A stretch of 64,000 bases of DNA, from positions 2,873,001-2,937,000 of the forward strand of contig JAQFVV010006342.1 in the NCBI GenBank assembly GCA_028023455.1. The letters run 5' to 3'. Within the stretch, counting starts at the first letter, position 1, and every line of letters starts with the position of its first letter. Made by a program: the position numbers and the translations under genes. Positions 13,431 through 25,800 of this stretch are shown here, piece by piece. The notes beneath the pieces are model-generated. The model was not told where the DNA came from. It searched no databases and was given only the letters and a program-made list of their open reading frames with translations. The stretch comes from Epiperipatus broadwayi. Lineage: Eukaryota; Onychophora; Udeonychophora; Euonychophora; Peripatidae.

Positions 13431-16400
13431 CTGTTTCTTATTTTAATGTTTCTTCTTAAAACTATAGCTTCCTTTTAATTTTCTAGCTTTTCTTTTTTCT
13501 TTTTGAGCTTACTTTAAAAGATCTTAATAATTTTATCTTCTTTTTTCTTAGTGCCTTTTTTAAGACTCATTTTTTGATATATATATATTTTTCTATCTTA
13601 TAATGTATTAATTACATTCAAAGTCTATTGATTTCTGGTTTTATTTTTTTAAAGAACTAGATATATTGTCAAAATTATATTTAGATTGTTGGATTTTTTT
13701 TTTTTAATCATTATAATATATTCTAGTCATCATTTTTTATTAAAACTGAGCTTTTTTTATATAAATTATCAGGTTTTAAGAGTATAGTATATTTGTTTTT
13801 GTGAGCTCTATTTAGTGATATACATGTATAATGACAGTTCTTTAAAAATATAAAATCTCAAAATTGCCATTATCACTACAGTTGGCTTTTGAAAACTTTG
13901 GAGTAATCATTTGTGCATGGTTATTTCATAGGGATTTTTTTTTTTCATTTACCTTCCATTGTCATCTGCACTATACTCATGATCACTTTAGGTTTCAAAA
14001 AGATTATAGGTAAGGAAAGGCAGCAAATCATATGTGACAGAATTCATCTAAGGACCAGGTTGGATCTAGGAATAATTAACAAAATGTTAGAGAATGGAAA
14101 AGATTTGATTTGAATGGTAATGGGTATGAAAATAGGTGATATGTACAGCCATTGCCCTGTTGTTTTCTTTTACCCTGATACTTATTATCTCAGGATTTTA
14201 CATCAGTTCTTTAGTTTATGGTCAATTTAAAACTAGCATAGAGCCAAAAATATCAATTGTTTAATTAAATTAAAAGATTTTTGGTTTATATAAAGATTAC
14301 TTAATTATTTCTTTATTCTTACTTCCCTGTTTACCTATCTGTTCTAAATATGGTATTTTAATTAAAAATCTGACAATACAAAATTCAATATACTATTATT
14401 CTCTTTCTTTATTGTTTCATTTTTAAGTAGTGGGTGAAGAATAAAGTGCCATGAATTTGGTTCTGTGGCTTCTAGACCAATGATATAAGTATCAGCAAAT
14501 AATTTGCTTATAAAATAACTTGCAATTTTTGAATAGATATTTTGTTCATCTAATCTAATCAAAAATAGCTTTATTTATTTGAAGGACCTAAGATTATCAA
14601 TTTAGTATGTTTTTTAATAAAACTAAATTTATGCTTATTTATTTGTTAATTTGTTAGAATATCCATGACAGAAGATTATAAAAAACCTTAGTAATTTCAT
14701 GCTGCTTTCTGGTCATATATTAAGTAATCTCAGTGAATCAAGTCTAAATGATGAATAGTAATTAGTCAAAAATTAGTCTTAGAAGGCTACAAACATTGCC
14801 ATCTGGTGTACATTGACATCAACTATTTATGGAAATAAATATTTTTAATTTTAATATAAAGGAAATTGTCAAATATAGTTACAAAACTAAAACATAGATA
14901 ATACTAGTAACGCATCACTATTCTATTCAGTTCAGTTCATCAGTCAAATTACTTTTTGTAGCAGTACAAAGAGTTAAGTGAAACATTAATTTTTATTCTC
15001 CATCAAAAAATTGAACATCTTGTTTGAAATGAAGATATTTCATATGAATAAGCTAATTATATATAAAAAAGTTTTCTGTTGATAAATGTGCACAAAAAAA
15101 GGGGGGAGGGAGAAGTAGAACAAACTGTAAAAATAATTCATTCTGTTCTTTAAAACTGAAAATAAAACATAATGAAAATAGTATTTGGAGCTCTATAAAT
15201 AGTCATGAAGATATTATAATGATAATATAATTATGTGCTAGTAATCAGAGAAGGGATAAAACATTATGGTTATACAATTTAGCCCAAAAAGAAAAACTAT
15301 AAAAGTTTATGTATTGAAAATCATATATTTTAATAAAGAGAAACTAAATATGTAAAAGATTACATGTATGGGTGCATGTCAGAAGTTATAATTGAGTTTA
15401 TACAAAATAAATCATGAAATGTAAAAGTAAAAATTGTAATATTAACTAATATGATTAATTTAGTAAATAACTAATGTTTAAGGATTAATAAGAAAAGATA
15501 AGTCAGCTGCCTGAATCTAGAAATAGCACACAGATGTAGAAATGTTCTTACATTTAAAACAAATTAAGCTGATTTATGCTAGCCAATATTATCTTTATAG
15601 TCAATCCAGATGAATGAATAAAAATGATTATTGCCATAAAACTATAATCATCTCAGTAGTATTTCATTGTAGAATATGCATTGACTAATGAAACTATGGA
15701 AATATATGATGACTGTTTTTGGAAATGATCTACTTGCTGACTAATTCTATTATGAATGGTTTTCATTCAGCATTTACTATTGACTCTTTAGTTTAGCAGT
15801 TGGTTATCTGCATAATGATTGCTTAACATAGAGCATGATCATTTGAGTTAGGCCAGACAATGATATATTAAAGTAGTTATTAAAAAGTCTCCATTTTTCA
15901 AAAGAGCAATCTCAAATCAACTCATATCTCAAAGTCAAAAGGCAATTCTGTAATAAAAGAATTTTAAGAAAGAAAACAATCACTTATTTAAAAAATAAAG
16001 TTTAGTTACTTAGGAATTAAAAAAAAACAATTTGTGCTTTAATAAAATTATTTGATGATAGTCAAAGTGTAACAGTTCTCTATTTAAAATTGCTTTATGA
16101 TTAAGAAAATGTTCAAATTATAATGTATTATGGATTCGTACTATCTTCTATAATACTTGTCTATCTGATTTGGGGCACTGTACAATTTTTTCAGTCTTCA
16201 AATATTTATAACTCTTTCTTAAATAAAGAAGATAGTTTTTGTATATTTCTTTTAAGCAGTATAATTAATTCATTCACATATATTACTTATTTTAAAAACT
16301 GTCCAATTTATTATTTGAATTTTATTTGCACATTTTCATTTCATTCTTTTATTTAATACACTGTATTGAAAGAATAGAGAAAAAGTGATATCATAGATTA

Positions 16401-16799
16401 GAAATTCGAAGAAGATATTTGATTATGACTAGAAATCTTATGAATTAAAAAGCTAAACAAAAACAATTTGTTAAAATTGTTTGCAAATGTAATTTAAAGA
16501 CAAAAGTTTTAAAAGGGAAGATAGAGAGGATTTAGTAAGGAAACTTTTAAGGAATTTTACTGGAAAATAAATACTCTCTCTATTTATGAAAGTAGTTATA
16601 ACAAAAAGTGATGGATCTACAGATAACTAATAGAGCTCTAATAAAATAATTGAAGTCATTAGATAAGAAAAAGAGGACCAGAGAATGAAATAATAATCAT
16701 ATTCACAAATTTTTATTCAGACTTTTTAAAATTATTTATTCACTTTAAATTAATTCAAATTTTGCAAAAGTAATTATATATATATTTGTCTTTTCCTAG

Positions 16800-16838
16800 T
16801 TTTACGAGCCAGGAATCTTTTAATAAAAGGGAAGAATG
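16800..16838 (+). CDS. Rab11-FIP exon 2 (C2 domain, early strand), 39 nt
   Basis: The acceptor is a T-rich tract ending in TTTTCCTAG and the donor is GTAAGT. The exon starts with two bases of a split codon, then encodes LRARNLLIKGKN, and ends with the first base of the Gly codon completed by the next exon. This is the stretch just after the first C2 beta strand in class I FIPs (compare family wording such as RARNL..KGK.G). At 39 nt it is a micro-exon, too short for ORF-based detection. Phase 1 at both ends means it could be skipped without shifting the frame, though the C2 fold would be damaged. The sense-strand context on both sides is otherwise non-coding and AT-rich. Confidence 0.82.
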
Positions 16839-19800
16839 GTAAGTTATTTATCATTGTATTTCTTTCTTTACTTTAAGTATTAAATATTTTTGTTTAATTT
16901 ATATGTTTGATTGTTTGTGTTTTATTTGTTTCATAGATATAGTTTAAATAAGATGCACAAGCTTTTAAAATTGAGCTTAATAAGTTTTAAATAATGTCCG
17001 ATTTTTGGAAGTTTCAATCTAAGCTTTATTTAATAATTTATTAGACACATATATAATAATATATGCATACTAAATCTGATATATATATATGAGATATGCA
17101 TATTAACTTATTGCAGAAATATCAACTGATATATATAAAAACTAGAATTGTCAAATCGATTTAAAATACTTTCTACAATCTTTTGAATAAATAAAACTTC
17201 TAAAACTATAAATTGTTTTCACAATATACTAGCCATACCAAAGTTACAATATTAGATTTTGGGAAAATAATGGGATATATTCATTTAATTAATTTTCCCT
17301 TTGTTAAAAGTAAGATATTCTAAATTCATTATGGAGATGATCCCCAAAAGTTATAAAAATAGAGAAAGCATTGATATGTAAATGAAGTGAAAAAAATATT
17401 AAAATAATATAGATTTTTTTTTTCTATTATTTTTTATACGCTCTTTTGAAGTAGAAAAAAAGCCGCCATAAAAATTATCACATAAAAGAAATAAAATATA
17501 CAAAAAGTGTAAATTTCTAATTATATTTTAATTTTTACTCAAAATGATGAAGATACTTTTTGTGTCAAGACTTATATGGAAAATGAAGTACTAAGTTAAA
17601 ATAAATAGCTTGTCGGTTTCCAACCTGGTATAATGGCCTAATCTGTATTCTTTACCAACTAGTTTTAGAAAAATTGCTGGTGATAAATGGAACTCTGCAA
17701 ACAGATTGCCAGAGAAGGAATATGGATACAAACATCTTGTATAACTGCTTTTAATGCTTTCCTTAATGATATTTAAAAGAAGAAAATACTATCAAAACAG
17801 CAGTAAGATGTTTTAAAACTTTCATATTGTTTGCTATTTGTGAATATTCATAAAGGAAAAGAATATTTACAAACTTTTAAAATTCTAAAGCATGAAAATT
17901 ATTTTGGGAACTTGTCAAAAATGACACTATGTTTTTTTCATTAAGGAACTATAAAAATATAATACTTAAATTTGAATTATTTCTAGAATGAACTGTATTA
18001 TTATTTCTAATAAAAAATTTAATGAAACTATTTCCAGAGAAGCTATCTAGCTAGAAATAAAGGATAATAATACTTTTTTTTTTTTATGTAAGAAGTTATC
18101 ATGTAAAATTATAAAGGGATAACACATTTGAACATTATTATAATTTTGGACTTGAAAAAGCACTCAAGAAAGAAAATTTTCACAGAAGATTCTAGTGATT
18201 TATTTTATTATTTATTGATTGATTTATGATTTCATTTTGTCATTAATAAATTAATTATTTCTTCATGCACCAATTTGTTGTTATTTCATAAAAACCCATT
18301 AATTATATTGAAGTAGAGTACAGTTAAACTACTTTCATCATATACATAGCACTTGCTAATAAAATATCATAATTAACATGCACACAATCTATAGAATACC
18401 CCCTCCTCTGCTCTGAGAACATGCTGTCTGATGTGTTATGTTTGAAGGGTACGGTAGCTAAAGCAATGAATATTTGTATTGTAACAGTCAGAATCGTCTA
18501 TCTCGCTAACACACTGCAGAATTCAAACCCCAGACATGAAACTGAACATTCTAGGAGGGGTTGCCTTCTAGATATACTAAGTTCGAATCTAAAGCCCAAA
18601 TTTCACAGCGCCATCTACGTGACAACGCATCTGATGCCACTACTAGTATGACCTTTGACCGGTGCCTGGTGGTCAGGGAGAAACAAAAGACTCTATACTA
18701 AAAGAAGTTTTGATGGCTAATTAACGTCTATGGATTTACAAAAGAAATGCAGAAAAAATATATATAGACCGAGACAGTGATAGGAATCAAATAAAATAAG
18801 AGATCAAATTTAATTTAAATGATTTCACAAAATTTATTTTTATAAAATATATATATAACGCCACTGTCTGCTTATATGAGACAGGGACGCGTATTAAATA
18901 ATTGTTGGCATTATATTCCAATAATGACAAAAAGGTTTTAAAACAAAGTGATATATTCTATTCCTCGGGCTAATAGCATTACGATAATGTGCCTGACGAG
19001 ATAGGAACATGTGCGAGGAGCTTTGAGTAATTATACAATTTTAAGAAAATAATTGAAAATTAAGTGTTCTAAAATATTTATTGATTTCGAGAATAGCACG
19101 GACTAAAGCTTACTGAGCAACAAAGTGGGAATGTGATCAAAGCATTTATTTGAGAATAATAATAATAGAGTTGCATTGGGAGGTCAGTATTGCTGATAAT
19201 GAATTTATTAAAGTTGGAGAGTGTGACACGTTTAAGTCACAGATGCTTTGTAAAATAAATATAAAATAAAACAATATCGAATATCCGGAATGATTACGGA
19301 GGGTGTCTCGCCGCTAACCCGTAGGAAAGTATTTTGATGAACAGCCGAAACTTAGCGACTGGGTGACGATTGCGTTTAATTCCCAGGTGTGTCACTTGGG
19401 GACACACTCTGCCTGGAAACCGCAAACGAAGAATCCTTGGAAAATTAAAACAAAGCGGTCTCAACAACCAATTCATTTACCAGCAATACGAGACTAGTGT
19501 ATATAAAACATACTGAATGGGTTTTACTTGGATTAAGGGAAATGCCCAATCAAATTCCCAGAAATTCATTTAAAAGGGTCCGCACATTCTCGACGTCAAT
19601 GATGAACTTTGTAATTAAAGTAGAACACGGTAATTAAAATAGGAAAATGCATGCTTACGGGTTTGAAAAGTAAGTATAGATTTATATACGCAATCATGCA
19701 TTAGGGGACACATTTAATCATTGACCTCGCAATACTCTCATAGTAGATTAAAATCAATAACATGTAGATTTTAAACTTTGTGATTATATTATATATTAAA

Positions 19801-22800
19801 GAAAAGAATCACCCTCGAACGAGTGATTTGCAAGATCATAAAATTGGAAATTACTTAGAAATTTAAAATATGCCTTCATTGCGGCATCTTATTTTCAACA
19901 AAAGGAATAATTCACTCAGTCAAAGACGATTCTGACACATTATCATAATAAAATAACAGAAAGCTTAATAAATAGAAAATATTAACCCAAGGATAGAGAG
20001 CAAAAATGTTGATTATATTTAAAAGAAATACATAATAAAGTTATGTGAAGTATCAGAAAACAATTTACAATAGCTATAGCATGTTAGTAGGATTACCTCT
20101 GGAGAAGCATTTTGGATAGATGTTCGGCAGGTTTTATAATTTAACAGCAAAATCTGGAAATGTTCATATTGTTGGCAGCGGCAGCAGTTCCGGGGTTCCT
20201 TATGTGATAGCTTCCGATGGTCTGGAGCAGCAGCTGGCTATTCCGAGGGGACATAGCCATCTTAACGCCTCTACTCTGTCATGTCAAGGTTAGCAAATTA
20301 TTAGACTAGAACTCGGAATGATTTCTCTTAGAAACATTAGAAGAAAAACTCGAGAACAAAAGAAAACCCTTCTTGTATAGTAGACATTAACAATAGAACT
20401 GCCCTGGAGTATTACAAAAATATATCGGACTTATCAGCTGTAATTAAATCCATCCGAATGTCTAAAGGAATTCAACATTAATTAATTTCTTTTGTTAATT
20501 TCCCTGTCGACATTTGAATTACAAACTAGATTTAATTAAAATTACTTTTATTAATTAAAGAAAACCTTAAATGGATATCTGCTGTTTTTAGATAAACTTA
20601 TATAATTTTAACTAATTAAACCATTGTACCTCATTTATTTTAAAGAAATATTTGGAATGACTTTTATTAAATTAAACGAAAATTATTTTACTTTTAACTT
20701 GCAATATTTGAATCTATTTACTAAACGAATATTTACTAATGAATTTTATTTTAAATCAAAATATATTACGACGGTAATATATATTTGTAAATAGATTCAA
20801 ACAAAATAACTTTAACAATTTATAATTTTGATATGTTTTAAAATGCATATCATAGTGTGTGCGCAATTACGACTTATATAACCTACTTTTTAATAAATCA
20901 AAATTATGTGAACATATACATAATCTATAATCTTTTATTTATTTGGGAATGACTTATATATATAATACGAGCATTGTACTCGTAGTTTAAAATTAGGCGG
21001 GATTTTCGGTATATAAGCATATTGCAGACACACTACGATAGATTGGGGTTCAAACTAAGGTATGAGGTAGGAAATAGGTGAGAAACGGTGAAATGAAGAT
21101 CTGCAAAGCAGACCCTACTGTTTCAGTATTTAGAATGAGCTCTAGTTAAGTAACTATTACTCTCATATTATTTTACTTGTTCATTTTGCTGCTTTTGTTT
21201 ATATTGAAAAGAGTAACTGTTACAATATATATTACAATAAGTAATAAATACATCATTTAAAATTGAATTCATATAGAGATAGATTGCTTAACAAAAAGGG
21301 AATTGTAAAATATCTGAATACTAAAAAATAACATGGTTAAAAAATATTTTATAGTAAATGCTTTTATTTATTTTGCACTAAAAACCAAAACAATAATTGG
21401 TTTTAAATGGAACTTGAAATAAAAGCATGAAGGGTCCAGAAATTAATTAACTCCATTCCTATATGGACACAGACATACACACTTTTTTTTCCAAATTCAA
21501 TCTAAAATGCCAATTGTGAGTAAAGAAACAACTATTTTTTTTGGTTTTTGATTTTTAGTGCATGATAAATAAAAGCATTTACTATAAATATTTTTATCTA
21601 TTATTTTATACATATGTTTGAACAAAACTATGGGAAGATATTTAGCACTTTACATGATCAAAATGCAAAAATATATATTTTATCTTTCTACTTTATTTCT
21701 TATCTAGAAAAGTTAAATTGCACCACAAATTATGATATTAGTTCAATAAATACATTTTGTTAGTTATTTTAGGCTAATAAAGAATTTATTTTTTTAATTA
21801 ATTTAAAATTCCAGATATATTCTTGAAAATACTAAATTACAAAGTGCCATTCAATATATTTGTGTTGTGATTGTGCTATTAATAGTTCCACCTTATTTAT
21901 GAAAATTGAAAATATATAAGGAATATACAGATATTTCTCAATCAAAGAATAGCACCAAATCAAAATATTTTCAGATCCCAAATCATTATTATCAAATAAC
22001 TTTTGATTATTGGAATGGGTGCTTGTATTATAAAAATTTTATCATCAATGTTGTTTTTATAAAAATTTAAAAAAAAGTTTAAAAACTTATCTAGAAATCG
22101 TGCAATATTAAATTTTGTAAAAACCAGAATTAACTTCAAATATCTTTTTACATTTCGACAGTGATTCTACCTGCCAAATCATAGACACTTTAGCTAAAGA
22201 AGAAATTTTTAATAGAGGATACATTTGAAAGAGAATTATATTCCTAAACATCAACAGTTGCGATATTTATTAGATAATTATTTCTTGGAAGCAGATAAAA
22301 CTTTACAAAACCCTTCAACTAATAAAATGTTTTCACTGATTTAAAAGTAATAAACATTTGTTTATTGTAATAAATTCTTACAACAAATATTCTGCATTTC
22401 TTTTCACTGAACAGAGCACTGATTGTGAGTTAGGTTTTTTCTAATATTATATTCAGATTAAGAACTCTATTTAAAATTGTAAATTGTTTTATCATCCCCA
22501 AACTATTAGTATAATAAAACATTTCAATAGGATAAAGAAATCTGAAACCAGTCCTAAAGTTTAAACCTCCTTATAATGTGTGTGTGATTGAAAATTTTGT
22601 TCTAATAGATATATGCAATCATGACAGACAAAAATAAATCATGGCCCTTATTCTCAGGAGGCTGGAAGGTCAACAGTCAAGGTAGCGGTTGATGGTCGAA
22701 GGCACAGGATGCTAAGAATATCCTGAGTGCAAACCCAGGCTGTCATTTGATGATGACTTTATTTAGGTACGTACAACTGCAGATCACTTTCAAGTAAAGG

Positions 22801-25800
22801 AAAATTTGCAAGAATTGGAAAAAGAATTGTTTTATACTAAATGGGACAATATTGGATTTAGTGTTAGAAGGAAAGATGAAGAGATAATTGATTCAAAAAG
22901 TTGGCATGTACTCTATTACGAAGGCACAAATATTGGAAGTACAAGTGGAGTAGGATTCATTATAAATAAAAAGTGGAAGAACAACATTGTGGAGATTGAT
23001 GGTGTATCGGACAGAGTGGCAAGATTAGTTTTACAACTTAATAGCAGATACCAAATGCATAAAATCCCCATCTAGTGCCTAATTATCTAACATCCCCAGA
23101 CTAGTTTCTGGCTTGTGGTCTTCGTCAGTGAGACGCCTTGTATCTGAGAGCACTGCACCTAGGTCTTAGGTTCTAATGCAGGCCTTCAGCAGCCATTTTT
23201 TATCTCTATTTAACTACAAAACTGTGAGTCTTAAATTGAAAACTCCATAATATTTTCAATTCTAGCTCATTAATTTATATAGTCATATAGGTTTGAACTC
23301 AGTTCAGTACCTGTATATTTTGATATCTTTGGTTTTTCAATAACCATGGCCACCACTATCCTATTAGGCAGGATTAGTTTTTAGTCAATAAACATCACAT
23401 GATCACCATTTCTTATGCTTAACTTATAACTGTTATTAAAATAGGCAAAACCTCTCCATATGTATTGCCACTCAGTGCAAGCCAGAGTAATCAATGGATG
23501 CCAGAAGGCTTGTGCATAAAATCCCCACTAGTGCCTACTTATCCAATATCCCCAGACTAGCTTCTGACTTGTGGCCTTCATCAGTGAGGAGCCTTGGATC
23601 TGAGAGCACTGCACTTAGATCTTAGGATCTAATGCAAACATCCAGCAGCCACCTTTTATATCTTTTGCCTGTTTTAATAATAGTTATAAGCAAGTATAAG
23701 AAGTGGTGATCATATAATGTTTATTGGTTTAAAACTAATCCTGTCTAATAGGATAGTAGTAGCTATAGTTATTAAAGAACCAAAGATACCAAAATGTATA
23801 GGTATTTTTATAAGGGTTGGGGTGGGATTGTAGGGTTTTTTTTTTATTCTTTAAGTAGAGATAAAAGGTGGCTGCTGGAGGGTTGCATTAGATATTAAGA
23901 TCTAGGGGTAGTGCTCTCAGATTCAAGCTCCTCATTGACGAGGGCCACAAGCCAAAAACTAGTCTGGGGATACTGGATGAGTAGGCACTAGATGGGGATT
24001 TTATGCACAAGCTTTCTGGTATCCATTGATTACTCTGGCTTGCACTGAGCGGCAATATGTATGGAGAGTTTTGCCTGTTTTAATAACAGTTATAGGCAAG
24101 CAAAAGAAATGGTGATCATGTGATGTTTATTGGCTTAAAACCAATCCTACCTAATAGGATAGTAGTGGCTATGGTTATTAAAGAATCAAAGACACCAAAA
24201 TGTATAGGTAATGCACTGAGTTCAGACATATATGATATATAAGCTAATGAACTTGGATTGAAAATATTAGGGTATTTTCAATTTAAGACTCATAGTTTCG
24301 TAGTTAAGTAGAGATAAAGTTTTGCCTCTTTGTATACTTGCATGAAAATGTGAAATTGATAGTCCTACTTGACACCATTACATATAAAAGATTTGAAATT
24401 AAGCTTGGAGTATAATTTCATTTGTTTTGGATCAAGGGTTGCAAAAATGCTTTCTCTTGATGAAATAGTGAATGTATATGTTAATTTTACACAGTACTTT
24501 GTTTTTACTTCCATTATCCTTGTTATATTGTTTATAAGTATCATATTTCACCTTGTAATTTGCTGCTGTGATGAAATAATGAGTCCTGATTATAGCTTAA
24601 ACTGCCACTTTCTGGTTCTTGAATATCATATAAGTATTCTAGCAAATAATCATTCGATTGTTTTTATTATAGCACATTTCAAATGACTAGAGTTTTAGTC
24701 TTACTATCTCAAGACAAAAGTTTTTTGATTTTTATCATTTTGGTTTTTTTTTTTTTTTAATATTCTAAAGGTTACATCTTTGCAATATTTTCATTTGATA
24801 TCCAATTACTTTCTAAGCAAAAGAAAAATTTTGTTTTTAATTGTTCATTTTATGGTCTCGTAACAATTTATTTTCTTCATGTATTGTGCATTTATGGCAT
24901 TTTGGGATCTTTTTATTGATTTTTGTGTATTTTTTTTTTAAAAGTCTGTTCATTTATTCCAGAAAACTTTGTAAGTCTGTGCTACTCTTATAAAGACATA
25001 TCTTTAATAATTTGGGCATATGAAGAGAATATTCAGTAGCAAGATTCTTAAAAAAAATATCTTAATGATAAACATGAGAATGTTTTTCACTGGAGAGATA
25101 TATACCATGTATTTTATAAAGATTATCTCAAAGTCATTCTAAAGTGAGATGTAATATTGATTGTTTTTAATGGAAAAGTAAGAATGAAAATAGAATATAC
25201 CCGAGAACTAGAGTTTTTCCAAAATATATAATTTGCTGCAGAAATTAAATGATAGTATCACAAGATATATTAAAATCATATGATGTTCATGATTATATTT
25301 GTAATTTATATATTTATGATTATATTTGTAATTTATACATTGGTTGAATGATCATTGCAAAACTTATCTTTTTATTTAGTTTTTTTTTTAAATTAGTTCA
25401 TAATGACTCCTAATGATAATATTTATCTTCAAAATGAATTTTTTCTATGAAATCTTTTTGCATCTATTTCTTGCTTCCTTAATATGTACATATACTCAAA
25501 ACAACGAGTGGGAGATTAAATTTTTATTATGTGCATTCATTTATGTAATTTAAATTAATGTAAAAAATAAACCAATATGTCAATTAAATTAATCTTTTTA
25601 TATTTTAATAATAGCAAATTCAAATCAGTTAAGCTACCTTAACACCATACAGATGAATGTGGGAAAGCATTGTAAGAGAAATAATAAGATATTGATATTT
25701 TTTGGTCTCTTTTAAATTTGTTCATATAATAGTAATGTTTCCCCTATTATAGCAGAAATGAACAGCAACTTACATATTTTTTTATTTTGCAATGAATTAA

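Larger units (their letters stand above)
1..16799. other. Presumed intron 1 or 5' flank, no coding exon recognised
   Basis: No host coding exon was recognised here. The sequence is AT-rich with many short palindromes and the repeats listed separately. From about 7.9 to 13.8 kb the + strand is markedly T-rich, with repeated T runs of 9-20 nt. 5.5-7.0 kb, 7.65-12.2 kb and 13.45-16.79 kb hold nothing else that I can name; the short open frames lack family text or codon bias. The first coding exon of the Rab11-FIP gene could still hide here but was not found. Confidence 0.5.

Noticed and set aside
24369-24686. 105-codon open frame on the + strand with hydrophobic stretches
   Set aside because: Hydrophobicity follows from T-rich sequence; no family text, splice partner or initiation context.
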